From positions 107,501 through 171,500 of the forward strand of contig NZ_JNIX01000007.1 of NCBI RefSeq assembly GCF_000701445.1: a DNA stretch of 64,000 bases. The letters are read 5' to 3'. The position numbers and the translations under genes are program-made. Under the pieces are notes generated by a model. That model had not been told where the DNA came from. It did not search any database and saw only the letters and a list, made by a program, of their open reading frames with translations. Within the stretch, counting starts at the first letter, position 1, and each line of letters opens with the position of its first letter. The stretch is from Brevundimonas bacteroides DSM 4726 (lineage in GTDB: Bacteria; Pseudomonadota; Alphaproteobacteria; Caulobacterales; Caulobacteraceae). Shown one piece after another: positions 48,081 through 57,611 of the stretch.

Positions 48081-48185
48081 ATGACCACCACAATCCCGCG
48101 TCGATTGCGCGCCTATGAATCGCTCATCCGGCTGATCCTGGCGCCCAGGCGTCGCCCGGGCGATGCCAGGAGGAGAGTATCATGA
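48081..48185 (+). CDS. 34-aa basic peptide coupled to the TerB-like gene
   Basis: ATG at 48081 with ribosome site GGAGAG 7 bases before; TGA overlaps the next ATG (ATGA at 48182-48185). The peptide is basic (RRLRAYESLIRLILAPRRR in the middle). Similar short DUF1127-like proteins exist in alphaproteobacteria, but this match is not certain. A leader peptide for translational coupling is the other option. Confidence 0.55.
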   Translation: MTTTIPRRLRAYESLIRLILAPRRRPGDARRRVS

Positions 48186-48661
48186 CGACCCTAACCCTTT
48201 CGCGCCGGACAGCCCTCGGCATCGATCCCCATAAGGTCTTCAGCGCCGGCGATGTCGAGCAGATGGACGCGATCGTGGCTGCCTGCGCCCTGGTGGCCCA
48301 AGCCGATGGCTGGGTCACGCCGGATGAGCGGCGACGGATGATCGACCGCATGCGTGCCTCGCCGGTAATCGCCTTTTTCGGCGCCGACGAGATCGCCGTC
48401 CTGTTCGAGGCCCTGAACTTCAGGTTCGATCGCGACCCCGACGACGGGGAAGCGACGGCGGAAGCGGCCGTCTGCCGTCTGCGCGGGAACGTGCGGGCTG
48501 CCCAGGCGCTGGTCGAAACCGCGTGCGCCGTGGCGGAGGCGGATGGCGGCTTTGACGCGGAAGAGCGGGCGGTCATCCTCAGACTCTGTCAGTTGCTCGA
48601 CCTCAATCCGGCCGGTTTTGATCTGGAAGCGGCGCAGCCGGGACGCCCGACCGGACCATGA
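48182..48661 (+). CDS. TerB-family (tellurite-resistance-like) protein
   Basis: 159 aa, all helical. It matches the TerB/DjlA-N fold: IVAACALVAQADGWVTPDER (about 30-49) and VETACAVAEADGGFDAEERA (about 112-131) are the two characteristic D-G repeats that bind metal. TerB proteins are linked to stress response and membrane complexes. Overlaps the 34-aa gene before and a small ORF after. Confidence 0.85.
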   Translation: MTTLTLSRRTALGIDPHKVFSAGDVEQMDAIVAACALVAQADGWVTPDERRRMIDRMRASPVIAFFGADEIAVLFEALNFRFDRDPDDGEATAEAAVCRLRGNVRAAQALVETACAVAEADGGFDAEERAVILRLCQLLDLNPAGFDLEAAQPGRPTGP

Positions 48662-48846
48662 GGATCGGAGCCATGACGGTGAACCCGGGGCTGTCTCTGT
48701 GGGCCGCTCAGTTGACCCAGGAGACGGCCCGAGTGGCGGCGCACAGCAGCAGTCCGACGACGAACCCTGTTCCAGCCGCAGACCCGATCTTGCCCGAGCT
48801 CGCCGCTCGGCGATTGAGCCGGCACACACTCGATATCCGGGTCTGA
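48658..48846 (+). CDS. Possible small protein after terB
   Basis: 62 aa. ATGA overlap with the TerB-like stop and high G/C at third codon positions favour it. No motif is recognised and no signal peptide or membrane segment is clear. The opposite strand also has an open frame here (48708-49043), so the call is weak. Confidence 0.4.
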   Translation: MRIGAMTVNPGLSLWAAQLTQETARVAAHSSSPTTNPVPAADPILPELAARRLSRHTLDIRV

Positions 48847-49140
48847 CGCGCTTCGTACCGTGCAAAGCGGCTCGGGGCGTAGGGACGGGGGCAGGAGAGG
48901 CTGTACCCGGGACGTGACGGGCGACCAATCTTCGACAACCTAAAGTCGGGAGAACCGGCAAAGTAGATGGGCCGACCGTCAGACCGCAGGGTCCCAGAGA
49001 CTCCGAGGGCCGCCCTCAACCAAGGTCGGCTCCCCGGCGACATCGGGATGACCGCCCCTGGCGCAAAGCGGTGATCCGGAACGTCTGGATTGCGCTCGCT
49101 GACAAGCCGTCCTTACGGTGACGTACATTGCTCGCAGCCT
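48847..49140. other. Intergenic, no gene seen
   Basis: Space between the possible small ORF and the convergent hemN end. Open frames on the reverse strand exist but show no family resemblance or ribosome site. No clear terminator for hemN was found. Confidence 0.5.
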
Positions 49141-50520
49141 TCAGATCGCGCGCGCATGCCGCGGTTCGGCCGACATCGGCGCCTGATCAAAAGCCGCGCA
49201 GACGAGACGCACGAATGGGCGACCGAGATCGGTAACGGCGACCGCGCCGCCGTCCACGATGACAAGCCGGTCCTCGATAAGCGGCCTGAGAGCAGACATG
49301 GACGTCGCGAACCGATCAGGGTCCAGGCCGTGCCGACGCTCGACGGCAGGGAGATAGACGGCGAAGTCGCACATCAGCCGTTCGATGATTTCGGCTCGCC
49401 GCCGGTCATTCGCCGACATGGCGATCCCGCGCGCGATGGGCAGTCGAGCTGCCGCGACTGCCGCACGCCACTCGCGCTCGACCGTATGGTTCTGCGCATA
49501 GCCCTGAGGCGCGCGTGAGATGGACGAGGCGCCGAGCCCGATCAGAGTCGCCGGGTCGGTCGTGTATCCCTGGAAGGAGCGACGGACTCGACCGTTGCGG
49601 GCCGCGACCGCGAGGCTGTCGTCCGGCAGGGCGAAGTGATCCAGTCCGATAGCCTGGTATCCAGCCTGAACCAGCAGTTCCGCCGCCGCCTGGCTCTGAT
49701 CGAAACGTTCGGACGCGCCGGGCAGTTCGGCGGTGTCGATCAGACGCTGGTGCGGCTTCATCCAGGGGACGTGCGCATAGCCGAACAGGGCGATGCGATC
49801 CGGGCGGAGTGTCAGGATCTGCTCCAGCGTCGACAGGACCTGCGCGCGGCCCTGACGAGGCAGGCCATACATCAGGTCCAGATTGACGGAGGGGACGCCG
49901 GCCCGCCTGAGCCAGCCCACCGCCCGCTCGACGACCTCGAAGGGTTCTATTCGGTTGACCGCCTGCTGGACCTCCGGCGAGAGGTCCTGGACGCCAAGAC
50001 TGGCGCGGGTCAGCCCCAGCTCCGCGGCACGATCGACCCAGTCTGACGTCAGAACTGCCGGGTCCAGTTCAGCGGCGAAGGCCAGGCCTTCATCCGGTTG
50101 GAACAGCTGCTTCAACCCTGACACAAGGCGCGACAGCAGATCCGGCGACAGGCTGTTGGGTGTGCCGCCCCCGAGGTGGAGGCTGATGGGTCGAAGCGGC
50201 CGACCCAGGGCCTCGGCCACCATCTCCGCTTCCTTGAGCAGCAGGTCGACGTAGCTCGCCATCACATCGAGACGGTTCACCGCGCGGGTATTGCACCCGC
50301 AGTACCAGCACAGCCGCTTGCAGAAGGGGATATGGGCATACAGTCCGACCGGCTCGTCCTGGGGCAAAGCCCGCAGCCAGTCCGTCCAGGTGTCGGGGCC
50401 GACGGCAGGGGAGAACTGGGCTGCCGTCGGATAGCTGGTGTAGCGCGGCGCGCTGACGTCGTAGCGGCGAAGGAGCCTCTGGCGACGGACCGCCATCAGC
50501 GTCTCAGCGCAGGCGGACAT
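49141..50520 (-). CDS. hemN: Oxygen-independent coproporphyrinogen III dehydrogenase
   Basis: 459 aa radical-SAM enzyme that decarboxylates coproporphyrinogen III to protoporphyrinogen IX without oxygen. The cluster motif CKRLCWYCGC (about 64-74) follows YAHIPF as in HemN. LGGGTPNSL is the SAM-binding loop. Start at ATG 50520 chosen for its ribosome site GAGGAAG. It overlaps cydX by 17 bases. Haem supply for cytochrome bd under low oxygen explains its place at the end of the cydABX transcript. Confidence 0.95.
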   Translation of the reverse strand: MSACAETLMAVRRQRLLRRYDVSAPRYTSYPTAAQFSPAVGPDTWTDWLRALPQDEPVGLYAHIPFCKRLCWYCGCNTRAVNRLDVMASYVDLLLKEAEMVAEALGRPLRPISLHLGGGTPNSLSPDLLSRLVSGLKQLFQPDEGLAFAAELDPAVLTSDWVDRAAELGLTRASLGVQDLSPEVQQAVNRIEPFEVVERAVGWLRRAGVPSVNLDLMYGLPRQGRAQVLSTLEQILTLRPDRIALFGYAHVPWMKPHQRLIDTAELPGASERFDQSQAAAELLVQAGYQAIGLDHFALPDDSLAVAARNGRVRRSFQGYTTDPATLIGLGASSISRAPQGYAQNHTVEREWRAAVAAARLPIARGIAMSANDRRRAEIIERLMCDFAVYLPAVERRHGLDPDRFATSMSALRPLIEDRLVIVDGGAVAVTDLGRPFVRLVCAAFDQAPMSAEPRHARAI

Positions 50521-50650
50521 CGGCGTCTTCCTCGGGCAGGGACAGTCCGGCGTCGCCTTCGTCGGACAGGTGGAACTCGTGCCACATGCCGTTCAGCACG
50601 CCGAAGGCGACGGCGAGGCCCAGCCCCAGGATCCAGGCGAAATACCACAT
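50504..50650 (-). CDS. cydX: CydX, small subunit of cytochrome bd oxidase
   Basis: 48 aa, ATG at 50648-50650. The N-terminus MWYFAWILGLGLAVAFGVLN is the CydX/YbgT signature, a single membrane helix, followed by an acidic tail (DEGDAGLSLPEEDADVRL). It stabilises the haem site of CydAB. It lies 21 bases after cydB, overlapping hemN. Confidence 0.95.
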   Translation of the reverse strand: MWYFAWILGLGLAVAFGVLNGMWHEFHLSDEGDAGLSLPEEDADVRLR

Positions 50651-50671
50651 GATGCGTCTCCGGTTCGGGGC

Positions 50672-51820
50672 TCAGTACAGGTCGGGATTGGTGGTCAGCG
50701 CCGCCGTCGAGGTGCGGCCCCACAGCACCCGGTAGACCCAGGCGGTGTAGGCCAGCACGATCGGCAGGAAGACGATGGTGCAGACCAGCATGATGAACAG
50801 GGTCGTGTGGCTGGAGGAGGCGTTCCACACCGTCAGGCTGGAGGCCGGATCGATCGAGCTGGGCAGGATGAAGGGGAACATCGACACCCCGACCGTCGAG
50901 ATGATCCCGACCGCCGAAAGGGAGGAACCGGCCAAGGCCACAGGATGCCCCCTGCCCATCAGCCCGACTAGAGCGAGCAGCGCTCCGGCGAAGCCGAGGA
51001 CCGGCGCGATCAGCAGCCAGGGATAGGTGGCGTAGTTGTTCAACCAGGCTCCGGAGGACGCCTCGGCGGTCATTCGCAAGGGATTGGAAGAACCGGCCAT
51101 GTCGGCCACGCCGGTAAGCTGATAGCCCAACTCGCCCCAGGCGACGTAGGCCCCGCCCGCGGCGAACAGCACAAGGCTGAGGAGTGCGGCGATCGTTCCG
51201 AAACGGCGGGCGCGATCATGAACCGGGCCCCGCTCGACCTTGACCCCGAGCCAGGCGGCCCCGTGCAGGACCAGCATAGCCACCGAAAGCAGGCCGCAGA
51301 TCAGGCTGAACGGCGTGAACAGGCCCAGCAACGTGCCTTCGTAGGTGGTCCGCAAGTCGGTGTCGAAGCGGAAGGGCGCGCCCAGAAGCACGTTGCCGAC
51401 CGCAACGCCGAATACGAGGGCGGGAACGAAACCGCCCACGAACAGCGCCCAGTCCCAGGCCGAACGCCAGCGTGGATCGGGTCGCTTCGAACGGTACTTG
51501 AAGGCCACGGGCCGCAGGATCAGCGCCGACAGAACCAGGAACATCGCCAGATAGAAGCCGGAGAAGCTGACGGCGTAGACCAGGGGCCAGGCGGCGAAGA
51601 TGGCCCCGCCGCCCAGGACGAACCACACCTGGTTGCCTTCCCAGGTCGGGCCGACGGTATTGATGGCCAGGCGGCGTTCGACGTCGGTTCGGGCCACGAA
51701 GGGGAGCAGTGCTCCCACGCCGAGATCGAAGCCGTCGGTCAGGGCAAAGCCGATCAGCAGCACGCCCAGAAGGCCCCACCAGATCAGGCGAAGCGTTGGA
51801 TAGTCGAGAGGCAGGTCCAT
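50672..51820 (-). CDS. cydB: Cytochrome bd oxidase subunit II
   Basis: 382 aa with about nine membrane helices. Family signatures: LRLIWWGLLGVLLIGFALTD at the start with GFDLG next, and EGNQVWFVLGGGAIFAAWP. The end reads YTAWVYRVLWG. It pairs with CydA in the quinol oxidase that reduces O2 with high affinity. 22 bases after cydA. Confidence 0.96.
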   Translation of the reverse strand: MDLPLDYPTLRLIWWGLLGVLLIGFALTDGFDLGVGALLPFVARTDVERRLAINTVGPTWEGNQVWFVLGGGAIFAAWPLVYAVSFSGFYLAMFLVLSALILRPVAFKYRSKRPDPRWRSAWDWALFVGGFVPALVFGVAVGNVLLGAPFRFDTDLRTTYEGTLLGLFTPFSLICGLLSVAMLVLHGAAWLGVKVERGPVHDRARRFGTIAALLSLVLFAAGGAYVAWGELGYQLTGVADMAGSSNPLRMTAEASSGAWLNNYATYPWLLIAPVLGFAGALLALVGLMGRGHPVALAGSSLSAVGIISTVGVSMFPFILPSSIDPASSLTVWNASSSHTTLFIMLVCTIVFLPIVLAYTAWVYRVLWGRTSTAALTTNPDLY

Positions 51821-51842
51821 GTCCGGATTTCCTTCGGATGGC

Positions 51843-53435
51843 TCAGGCGACGGCGGGCTGGACGCCCGTCGGGCGGGGTTTGGGCGCGCCGGGAGCAGGG
51901 CGGTCGGCGAACTCTTGCTGTTCGGCGAAGGGGCCGCGCTTGATCGTCTTCAGGATCAGGCCGACCTCGATGACGGCCAGGGCGCCGTACAGGGCGGTGA
52001 AGCCGATGATCGTCGCCCAAAGCTGGGGCGCGGTCAGGCTGGAGGCCCCGAGGAAGGTTGGAAGCACGCCCTCCACCGACCACGGCTGGCGACCAACCTC
52101 CGCCACGATCCATCCAAGCTCCGCGGCGATCCACGGGAGGGGCATGACCAATAGCGCGACCCACAGGAACCAGCGGGTCTCATGCTTGCGCAGCGTCGAC
52201 AGGATGAAGGCGGTCGCGAACAAGGCGATCATCAGGAAGCCGACGCCCGCCATGATCCGGAACGTCCAGAACATGACCGGGACGTTGGGCACCGTGCTCC
52301 AGGCCGCCAGACGGATCTGCTCGGGCGTGGCCAGGCGCGGATCGGCGACGTACTGTTTCAGCAGCAGGCCATAGCCGAGGTCGCGGCGGTGGGCCTCGAA
52401 CGTTCCGCGGTTCACGGCATCGACCGGATCGGCCTTGACCTTCTCCAGGGCGTCATAGGCGATGACGCCGGACTCGATGCGGTCCTCCGCGACGGCGACC
52501 AGCTCCAGGATTCCCTCGACCTGACCGTCCAGGCTGCGGGTCGAGATCAGGCCCAGCACCCACGGAATCTGGACCGCATAGTCGGTCCGGCGCGCCTCAA
52601 GATTTGGGAAGCCGATCGCCGTCAGGGCGGCGGGGGTTTCTTCCGTCCGCCACATGGCCTCGATGGCGGCGAGCTTCATTTTCTGGTTGTCCGTCAGGGC
52701 ATAGCCGCTCTCGTCGCCCAGCACGACGACCGACAGGGCGCTGGCCAGGCCGAAGGCGGCCGCGACCGTCATGGACCGCTTGGCGAAGGCCCGATGACGA
52801 CCCCTCAGCAGATAAAAGGCCGACACGCCCAGCACGAAGGCGGAGGCGATGACGTAGCCGGCGCTGACGGTATGGACGAACTTGGCCTGGGCGACCGGGT
52901 TGAAGATCACGGCCATGAAGTCCGTCACCTCCATGCGCATGGTGTCCGGATTGAAGGCGGCGCCGACCGGATTCTGCATCCAGCCATTGGCGATCAGGAT
53001 CCAGAGCGCCGACAGATTGGTGCCCAGCGCCACCATGAAGGTCACGAACAGGTGACCGACGCGGCTGAGCTTGTCCCATCCGAAGAACATCAGGCCGACG
53101 AAGGTCGCCTCGAGGAAGAAGGCCATCAGGCCTTCGATGGCCAGCGGAGCCCCGAAGATGTCGCCGACGTACTGGCTGTAGTAAGCCCAGTTCATCCCGA
53201 ACTGGAACTCCATGGTGATGCCGGTCGCCACGCCGAGCACGAAGTTGATGCCGAACAGCGTGGCCCAGAACCGGGTGATCGTTCGCCAGATCGGTCGACG
53301 GGTCATCACATAGATCGACTCCATGATGACCAGCAGGAACGACAGCCCCAGCGTCAGGGGCACGAACAGAAAGTGGTAGAGGGCTGTCAGTGCGAACTGC
53401 AGCCGGGATAGGTCGACGACCGCCAGGTCGATCAT
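51843..53435 (-). CDS. cydA: Cytochrome bd oxidase subunit I
   Basis: 530 aa, normal length. Signatures: LSRLQFALTALYHFLFVPLT with haem-ligand His21, then GITMEFQFGMNWAYYSQYVG and GLMAFFLEATFVGLMFFGWD. The quinol-binding loop lies around 240-320. It carries haems b558, b595 and d. Transcribed divergently from cydD, with a perfect FNR box 71 bases upstream of the start (53507-53520), as expected of an oxidase needed in low oxygen. Confidence 0.97.
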   Translation of the reverse strand: MIDLAVVDLSRLQFALTALYHFLFVPLTLGLSFLLVIMESIYVMTRRPIWRTITRFWATLFGINFVLGVATGITMEFQFGMNWAYYSQYVGDIFGAPLAIEGLMAFFLEATFVGLMFFGWDKLSRVGHLFVTFMVALGTNLSALWILIANGWMQNPVGAAFNPDTMRMEVTDFMAVIFNPVAQAKFVHTVSAGYVIASAFVLGVSAFYLLRGRHRAFAKRSMTVAAAFGLASALSVVVLGDESGYALTDNQKMKLAAIEAMWRTEETPAALTAIGFPNLEARRTDYAVQIPWVLGLISTRSLDGQVEGILELVAVAEDRIESGVIAYDALEKVKADPVDAVNRGTFEAHRRDLGYGLLLKQYVADPRLATPEQIRLAAWSTVPNVPVMFWTFRIMAGVGFLMIALFATAFILSTLRKHETRWFLWVALLVMPLPWIAAELGWIVAEVGRQPWSVEGVLPTFLGASSLTAPQLWATIIGFTALYGALAVIEVGLILKTIKRGPFAEQQEFADRPAPGAPKPRPTGVQPAVA

Positions 53436-53506
53436 GGCGAGGGACTCCGCTGTGTCGGCCCCTGTGACCGACGTCTCGCCCTAGGCCCGGCGCCGGGCCT
53501 GCCGCC

Positions 53507-53520
53507 TTGATCTCGATCAA
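53507..53520. promoter_or_regulatory. FNR box between cydA and cydD
   Basis: TTGATCTCGATCAA, a perfect TTGAT-N4-ATCAA site in the divergent cydA/cydD space. The FNR-type regulator at 56769 has the matching recognition residues. Confidence 0.85.
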
Positions 53521-53539
53521 AGCGTGAGAGGGTTCCCGC

Positions 53540-55174
53540 GTGCTCCGTCGGCGCATGACCCTCGCCGCCCTCGACGACCCGCGATCGACCTTTTCCGCAG
53601 CCATATGGCTGAAGGCGCAAGCGAGGCCGTTCGCCCATGACACGCGAAATGCGATTGCATTGACGGTGCTGGACGTCGTTCTGGCGATTGGTTTCGCTGG
53701 GGGGCTGGCGTTGGCCATCCCGGTTCTGGCGCAAGGTCTGGTCGGCGCAGCGCCAGGACTGGCTCTGGCGTTCGTCAGCCTCGTTGCGCGCGGCGGTCTC
53801 GCTCTGATGGCAGCCAAGGCCGGGGCCCGGGCCGGCCAGCGGATGAAGTCGTCGGTCCGACGCATGATCGTCTCAGGCTTGTTCACCGCCGCCCCGGGCT
53901 CGGCGAGCGGGCTCACGCCGTGCGTCGAGGGGGTGGAGACGCTGGACGGCTACGTCTCCCGCTTCGTCACGGCGAAGGCGGCTGCGAGCGTCGCGCCCCT
54001 GATCGCCATCGCCGCCTGCGCCCTGGCGAGCCCGATCTCCGCGGCGATCCTGCTGGCGACCCTGGTTCCGTTCAGCGTGGGCATGGCCTTGGCGGGAATG
54101 GCGGCCGGTGAGGAGAGTCGGCGTCAGTTCTCCGCTTTGGATCGGCTGGCCTCCCGGTACCTCGATCGCGTGCGCGCACTGCCGGTCATCCTCGCTTTTC
54201 AGGCCGAGACGTCGACCGAGACGGCCCTTGCGCAGGATAGCGAGCGACTGGCGCAGAAGACGTCCGGCGTCCTGCGCGTGGCCTTTCTGTCATCGGCTAT
54301 CATGGAGTTTTTCGTGGCCCTGTCAGTCGCCCTCGTCGCCGTTTACTGCGGTTTCGCGCTGCTCGGCCTGCTGCCGTTCTCCGTGCCGGAAACGCTGGAT
54401 CTGCCGCGCGCTCTCTTCGTGCTGGCGATGGCGCCGGAGGTCTATGCGCCCATCCGTCGTTTGGCGGCCGCCTACCATGAGCGCCAGGCCGCCGAAGCCG
54501 CCGCCCCAGCCCTGGCCGCCCTCGCGAACGGCGTCCCGCCTCCCGCGCGCAGCCAGCTCGTAGCCGCTCCCACCCTTCGGTTCGACGCCGTCGAAGTGCG
54601 ATATCCGAACGGAGAGATCGCGGTCCGTGATTTCAGCTTGACCGTCGCGCCGGGAGAGACCGTGGCGCTTCTGGGCGCCAGCGGCGCGGGGAAAACCAGT
54701 GTGTTGCATCTTCTGCTCGGCCTTGCGCCGCTGACGGCAGGTCAGGTGCGGGTCGATGGTCGCCCCGTCGCAGACGATGGCGGCATGGGCGGCACCGTGG
54801 CATGGGCGGGCCAGCATCCCTTTGTTTCGCCTGGCTCGCTTGGACACAATATCGCTCTGGTCCGACCGGGATCGACGCAGCGCGAGGTCATGGCCGCAGC
54901 AGCCCAGGCTGGGCTGTTTGGTGATATCGAGCGGCCCATTGACGAGCGTGGCGGTGGTCTGTCTGGCGGAGAACGTCGCCGGCTCGGACTCGCCCGTGCC
55001 CTGTTGTCCAACGCGCCCCTTGTTCTGCTCGACGAACCCACGGCCAATCTCGATGCCGCGTCCGAAGCGGCTCTGTTGCCCATGCTCCGGAACTTGATGC
55101 GCGGCCGCACTGCCCTGATCGCCACCCACTCCGATCGCGTGGCGGCCCTGGCCGATCGGATCGTACGCCTGTGA
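53540..55174 (+). CDS. cydD: ABC transporter CydD (cytochrome bd assembly)
   Basis: 544 aa from GTG 53540; ATG 53555 is an equal alternative. N-terminal six-helix membrane domain, C-terminal ATPase: Walker A LLGASGAGKTSVLHLLL, signature LSGGERRRLGLARALL, Walker B LVLLDEPTANLD. Heterodimer with CydC that exports glutathione/cysteine and is needed for haem insertion in cytochrome bd. The stop overlaps the cydC start by 4 bases. Confidence 0.93.
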   Translation: MLRRRMTLAALDDPRSTFSAAIWLKAQARPFAHDTRNAIALTVLDVVLAIGFAGGLALAIPVLAQGLVGAAPGLALAFVSLVARGGLALMAAKAGARAGQRMKSSVRRMIVSGLFTAAPGSASGLTPCVEGVETLDGYVSRFVTAKAAASVAPLIAIAACALASPISAAILLATLVPFSVGMALAGMAAGEESRRQFSALDRLASRYLDRVRALPVILAFQAETSTETALAQDSERLAQKTSGVLRVAFLSSAIMEFFVALSVALVAVYCGFALLGLLPFSVPETLDLPRALFVLAMAPEVYAPIRRLAAAYHERQAAEAAAPALAALANGVPPPARSQLVAAPTLRFDAVEVRYPNGEIAVRDFSLTVAPGETVALLGASGAGKTSVLHLLLGLAPLTAGQVRVDGRPVADDGGMGGTVAWAGQHPFVSPGSLGHNIALVRPGSTQREVMAAAAQAGLFGDIERPIDERGGGLSGGERRRLGLARALLSNAPLVLLDEPTANLDAASEAALLPMLRNLMRGRTALIATHSDRVAALADRIVRL

Positions 55175-56772
55175 GCCAGACCATGACGCCCTTCGAACAT
55201 CTTCTTTCGGACCAGATGGGCGCACAGCGACCACGTCTGGCATTGGCTGCCGTCGCTGGCGTCGGCGTCGGTGCGGCGGCGGTCATCCTTCTGGCGCTGT
55301 CAGGCTGGTTCATCACGGGCGCCGCGCTGGCGGGCGCAGCGGGACTGGCGGCGGCCCATGCCTTCAACGTTCTCTTGCCTAGCGCCGTGATTCGACTTCT
55401 GGCGATTGTGCGCACAGCGGCTCGCTATGGAGAGCGAGTGTCCAGTCACGATGCCGCGCTTCATGCCTTGGCGGGCCTCAGACCCCAACTGTTCAGAGGT
55501 CTTGCGTCCGGGCCGCCGGCGCGCGTCCTGGGTCTGGGCGGCGGCGAAGCGGCCTCGCGGTTCATCCAGGACGTCGATGCGCTCCAGACCCTGTTCATCC
55601 GCCGTTCGGCGCCGTGGATGGCCGGGGCCGGCGCCGTGGCCGGCGTTGCTCTTGGCGCCCTGGCGAGCCCCTGGGCCGCCGGCGTCATCCTGATGGGCGT
55701 GGCTGCGAGCTTGGCGGCGTCCCACCGGCTGTCCGGCACGCTCGGTCCGGCGGGTCGTCAGCGTCTTGCGGCCATGAGCGGGTTTCAGAATCGGCTTGCC
55801 GCTCATCAGGCCTCGGCCGCCGAGTTCCGCGCCTATGGCCTCGAAGCCTGGGCGGTGGCTGATGTGATGCGCCGAGCCGAACGCCACGACGCCCTCAAAG
55901 CGACGGTAGACATCGCGCCGGCTCGACAGGGATTGGTGCAGATGACCGTCACCGGCGCGGTCGTCATCGGGGTGGCGTTCTCGGTCCAAGGCGTCGAACT
56001 TCCGCTTGCCGCGCTCGCCGTCCTTGCGGCGGTGATGGGCCTCGAGGCGGTGGGCAGCCTGACGCTAGCGGCGCGTGACCGGGGCGCAGCGGAAGCCGCG
56101 CGCGTCCGGCTCTCACCGTGGATTGTCGAAGAGACGCAGCTTGGCGCGAGCCTCGGGTCCGATCGTCCCCTGCCCGCCTGGGACGGCCCCGACCTCAGCC
56201 GGGAAGCCCGGCTCGGGATCACCGGTCCCTCCGGCGGCGGCAAGACAACAGCGATCGAACGTCTGATGGGTCTGCGCGGTGCGGCCCAAGCCAACGCCGG
56301 CCTTCGGAGCCGCTTTGCCTATGCGGCCCAGCATGTGATGCTTCTGGACGGCACGGTGCGGGAAAACCTGAGGCTCGCAGCCCCGGACGCGGACGATGAG
56401 ACGCTGTGGCGCGCCCTTGAGGACGCTGACCTATCGGACCGTATCCGAGCCGCGCCACAGGAACTGGACACGTCGGTCGGCCAAGACGGCATGCGGTTAA
56501 GCGGCGGCGAGCGGCGGCGGCTGACTCTGGCTCGGGCGTATCTGCGCGATGCGCCCTGGCTGGTGCTCGACGAGCCGACGGAAGGGCTGGACGCCGGGAC
56601 CGAACGGCGCGTGGTCGAGCGTCTGGCCGCTCGGCTGGACCGGACCGGTCAGGGATTGATCCTGGTCAGCCATCGGCCCGAGCCCTTATCGATCTGCGAG
56701 CGCTGGTGGACCATCGGCGCGGTCGCTGCCACGATCATCCCGACCCGGGAGCGGCGATTGCTGCGCGCCTAG
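55171..56772 (+). CDS. cydC: ABC transporter CydC (cytochrome bd assembly)
   Basis: 533 aa, GTG start in a GTGA overlap with cydD. Membrane domain (about 25-300), then Walker A ITGPSGGGKTTAIERLM, signature LSGGERRRLTLARAYL and Walker B LVLDEPTEGLDAGTE. Partner of CydD. Ends convergently with fnr, overlapping its last 4 bases. Confidence 0.93.
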   Translation: MSQTMTPFEHLLSDQMGAQRPRLALAAVAGVGVGAAAVILLALSGWFITGAALAGAAGLAAAHAFNVLLPSAVIRLLAIVRTAARYGERVSSHDAALHALAGLRPQLFRGLASGPPARVLGLGGGEAASRFIQDVDALQTLFIRRSAPWMAGAGAVAGVALGALASPWAAGVILMGVAASLAASHRLSGTLGPAGRQRLAAMSGFQNRLAAHQASAAEFRAYGLEAWAVADVMRRAERHDALKATVDIAPARQGLVQMTVTGAVVIGVAFSVQGVELPLAALAVLAAVMGLEAVGSLTLAARDRGAAEAARVRLSPWIVEETQLGASLGSDRPLPAWDGPDLSREARLGITGPSGGGKTTAIERLMGLRGAAQANAGLRSRFAYAAQHVMLLDGTVRENLRLAAPDADDETLWRALEDADLSDRIRAAPQELDTSVGQDGMRLSGGERRRLTLARAYLRDAPWLVLDEPTEGLDAGTERRVVERLAARLDRTGQGLILVSHRPEPLSICERWWTIGAVAATIIPTRERRLLRA

Positions 56773-57506
56773 GCCTCGCCATCCGCGAGAGCCGACAGGC
56801 GACCGGGTCGTTCGATGGTCAGTTCATTCGGTGACAGCAGGCGGATGATATTTTCCGTCTTGAGCCGGGTCATGACACGGCTGACCGTCTCGATGGTCAG
56901 CCCGAGATAGTCGGCGATCTCTCCGCGAGTCATTGGCAGGCGAACAATCCCTTCTTGTGACGGCCGCATGCGATCCGCGGTCGTTAGGTCCCGCAGGAAG
57001 GAGGCGACGCGCTCCAGCGCCGTCTTGCGCCCGAGCAGCAGCATCTGGGCCTGGGCGGCCGCCAGCTCATGATTGGCGCGCTCCAGCAACATGGCTTCCA
57101 GCGCCGGGGTGTCCTGGATCAGGGCCCGATACTCGGACTTGCGAAAGCGGCAGGCCGAGCCGGGCTCCATGGCCTCGGCAGAGAAAGCATAGCGCTCGCC
57201 GGTGGCCAGACCCAGGAAATCGCCAGCGTAAAGGAACCCCGTGATCTGGCGCCGTCCATCGGGCAGCAGCTTATAGACCCGCACTGAGCCGCTCGTGACG
57301 TTGAAGACGTGTCGCGCCAAATCACCTTCGCGGAGCAGAACGTCTCCCGAGCTGAGGGGCAGGCGTTCGGCCAAGGCGTCGAGCCGGGCCAGTTCGCGCT
57401 CGTCCAGACTGGCGCAGACGCTGTAGGCCCGCGCCCCGCAGCGGTCGCAGGCCTCGGTCCGCCGTCTCGCGGCGCACCCGTCGGGCAGGGACTTCAGTTC
57501 CAGCAT
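56769..57506 (-). CDS. fnr: FNR-type oxygen-sensing regulator
   Basis: 245 aa from ATG at 57504-57506; the frame upstream is open but carries no FNR sequence. Cys20, Cys23 and Cys31 (CDRCGARAYSVC), with a fourth in GSACRF (119), are placed as 4Fe-4S ligands in alphaproteobacterial FnrL/FnrN. A cAMP-fold domain follows, then an HTH whose recognition helix GLTIETVSRVMTRL has the Glu, Ser and Arg that read TTGAT. It should activate the boxes at 53507, 57564, 58030 and 59466, including one in its own promoter. Confidence 0.93.
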   Translation of the reverse strand: MLELKSLPDGCAARRRTEACDRCGARAYSVCASLDERELARLDALAERLPLSSGDVLLREGDLARHVFNVTSGSVRVYKLLPDGRRQITGFLYAGDFLGLATGERYAFSAEAMEPGSACRFRKSEYRALIQDTPALEAMLLERANHELAAAQAQMLLLGRKTALERVASFLRDLTTADRMRPSQEGIVRLPMTRGEIADYLGLTIETVSRVMTRLKTENIIRLLSPNELTIERPGRLSALADGEA

Positions 57507-57563
57507 TCGTGGGGGCGACCTCCGGGGACAGGATAGGCTCGCACCGGCGGCATCGCCAAGTGT

Positions 57564-57577
57564 TTGATCGAGATCAA
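57564..57577. promoter_or_regulatory. FNR box between fnr and the GNAT gene
   Basis: TTGATCGAGATCAA, perfect site 57 bases before the fnr start and 34 before the GNAT start; it allows autoregulation of fnr and control of the acetyltransferase. Confidence 0.85.
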
Positions 57578-57611
57578 GGCGGCCTTGAACCGGGCGGTGC
57601 ATCTGGGGCCC

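Noticed and set aside
48708..49043. 111-codon reverse frame after hemN
   Set aside because: The part with a possible membrane helix overlaps the forward 62-aa frame; no ribosome site or family likeness.
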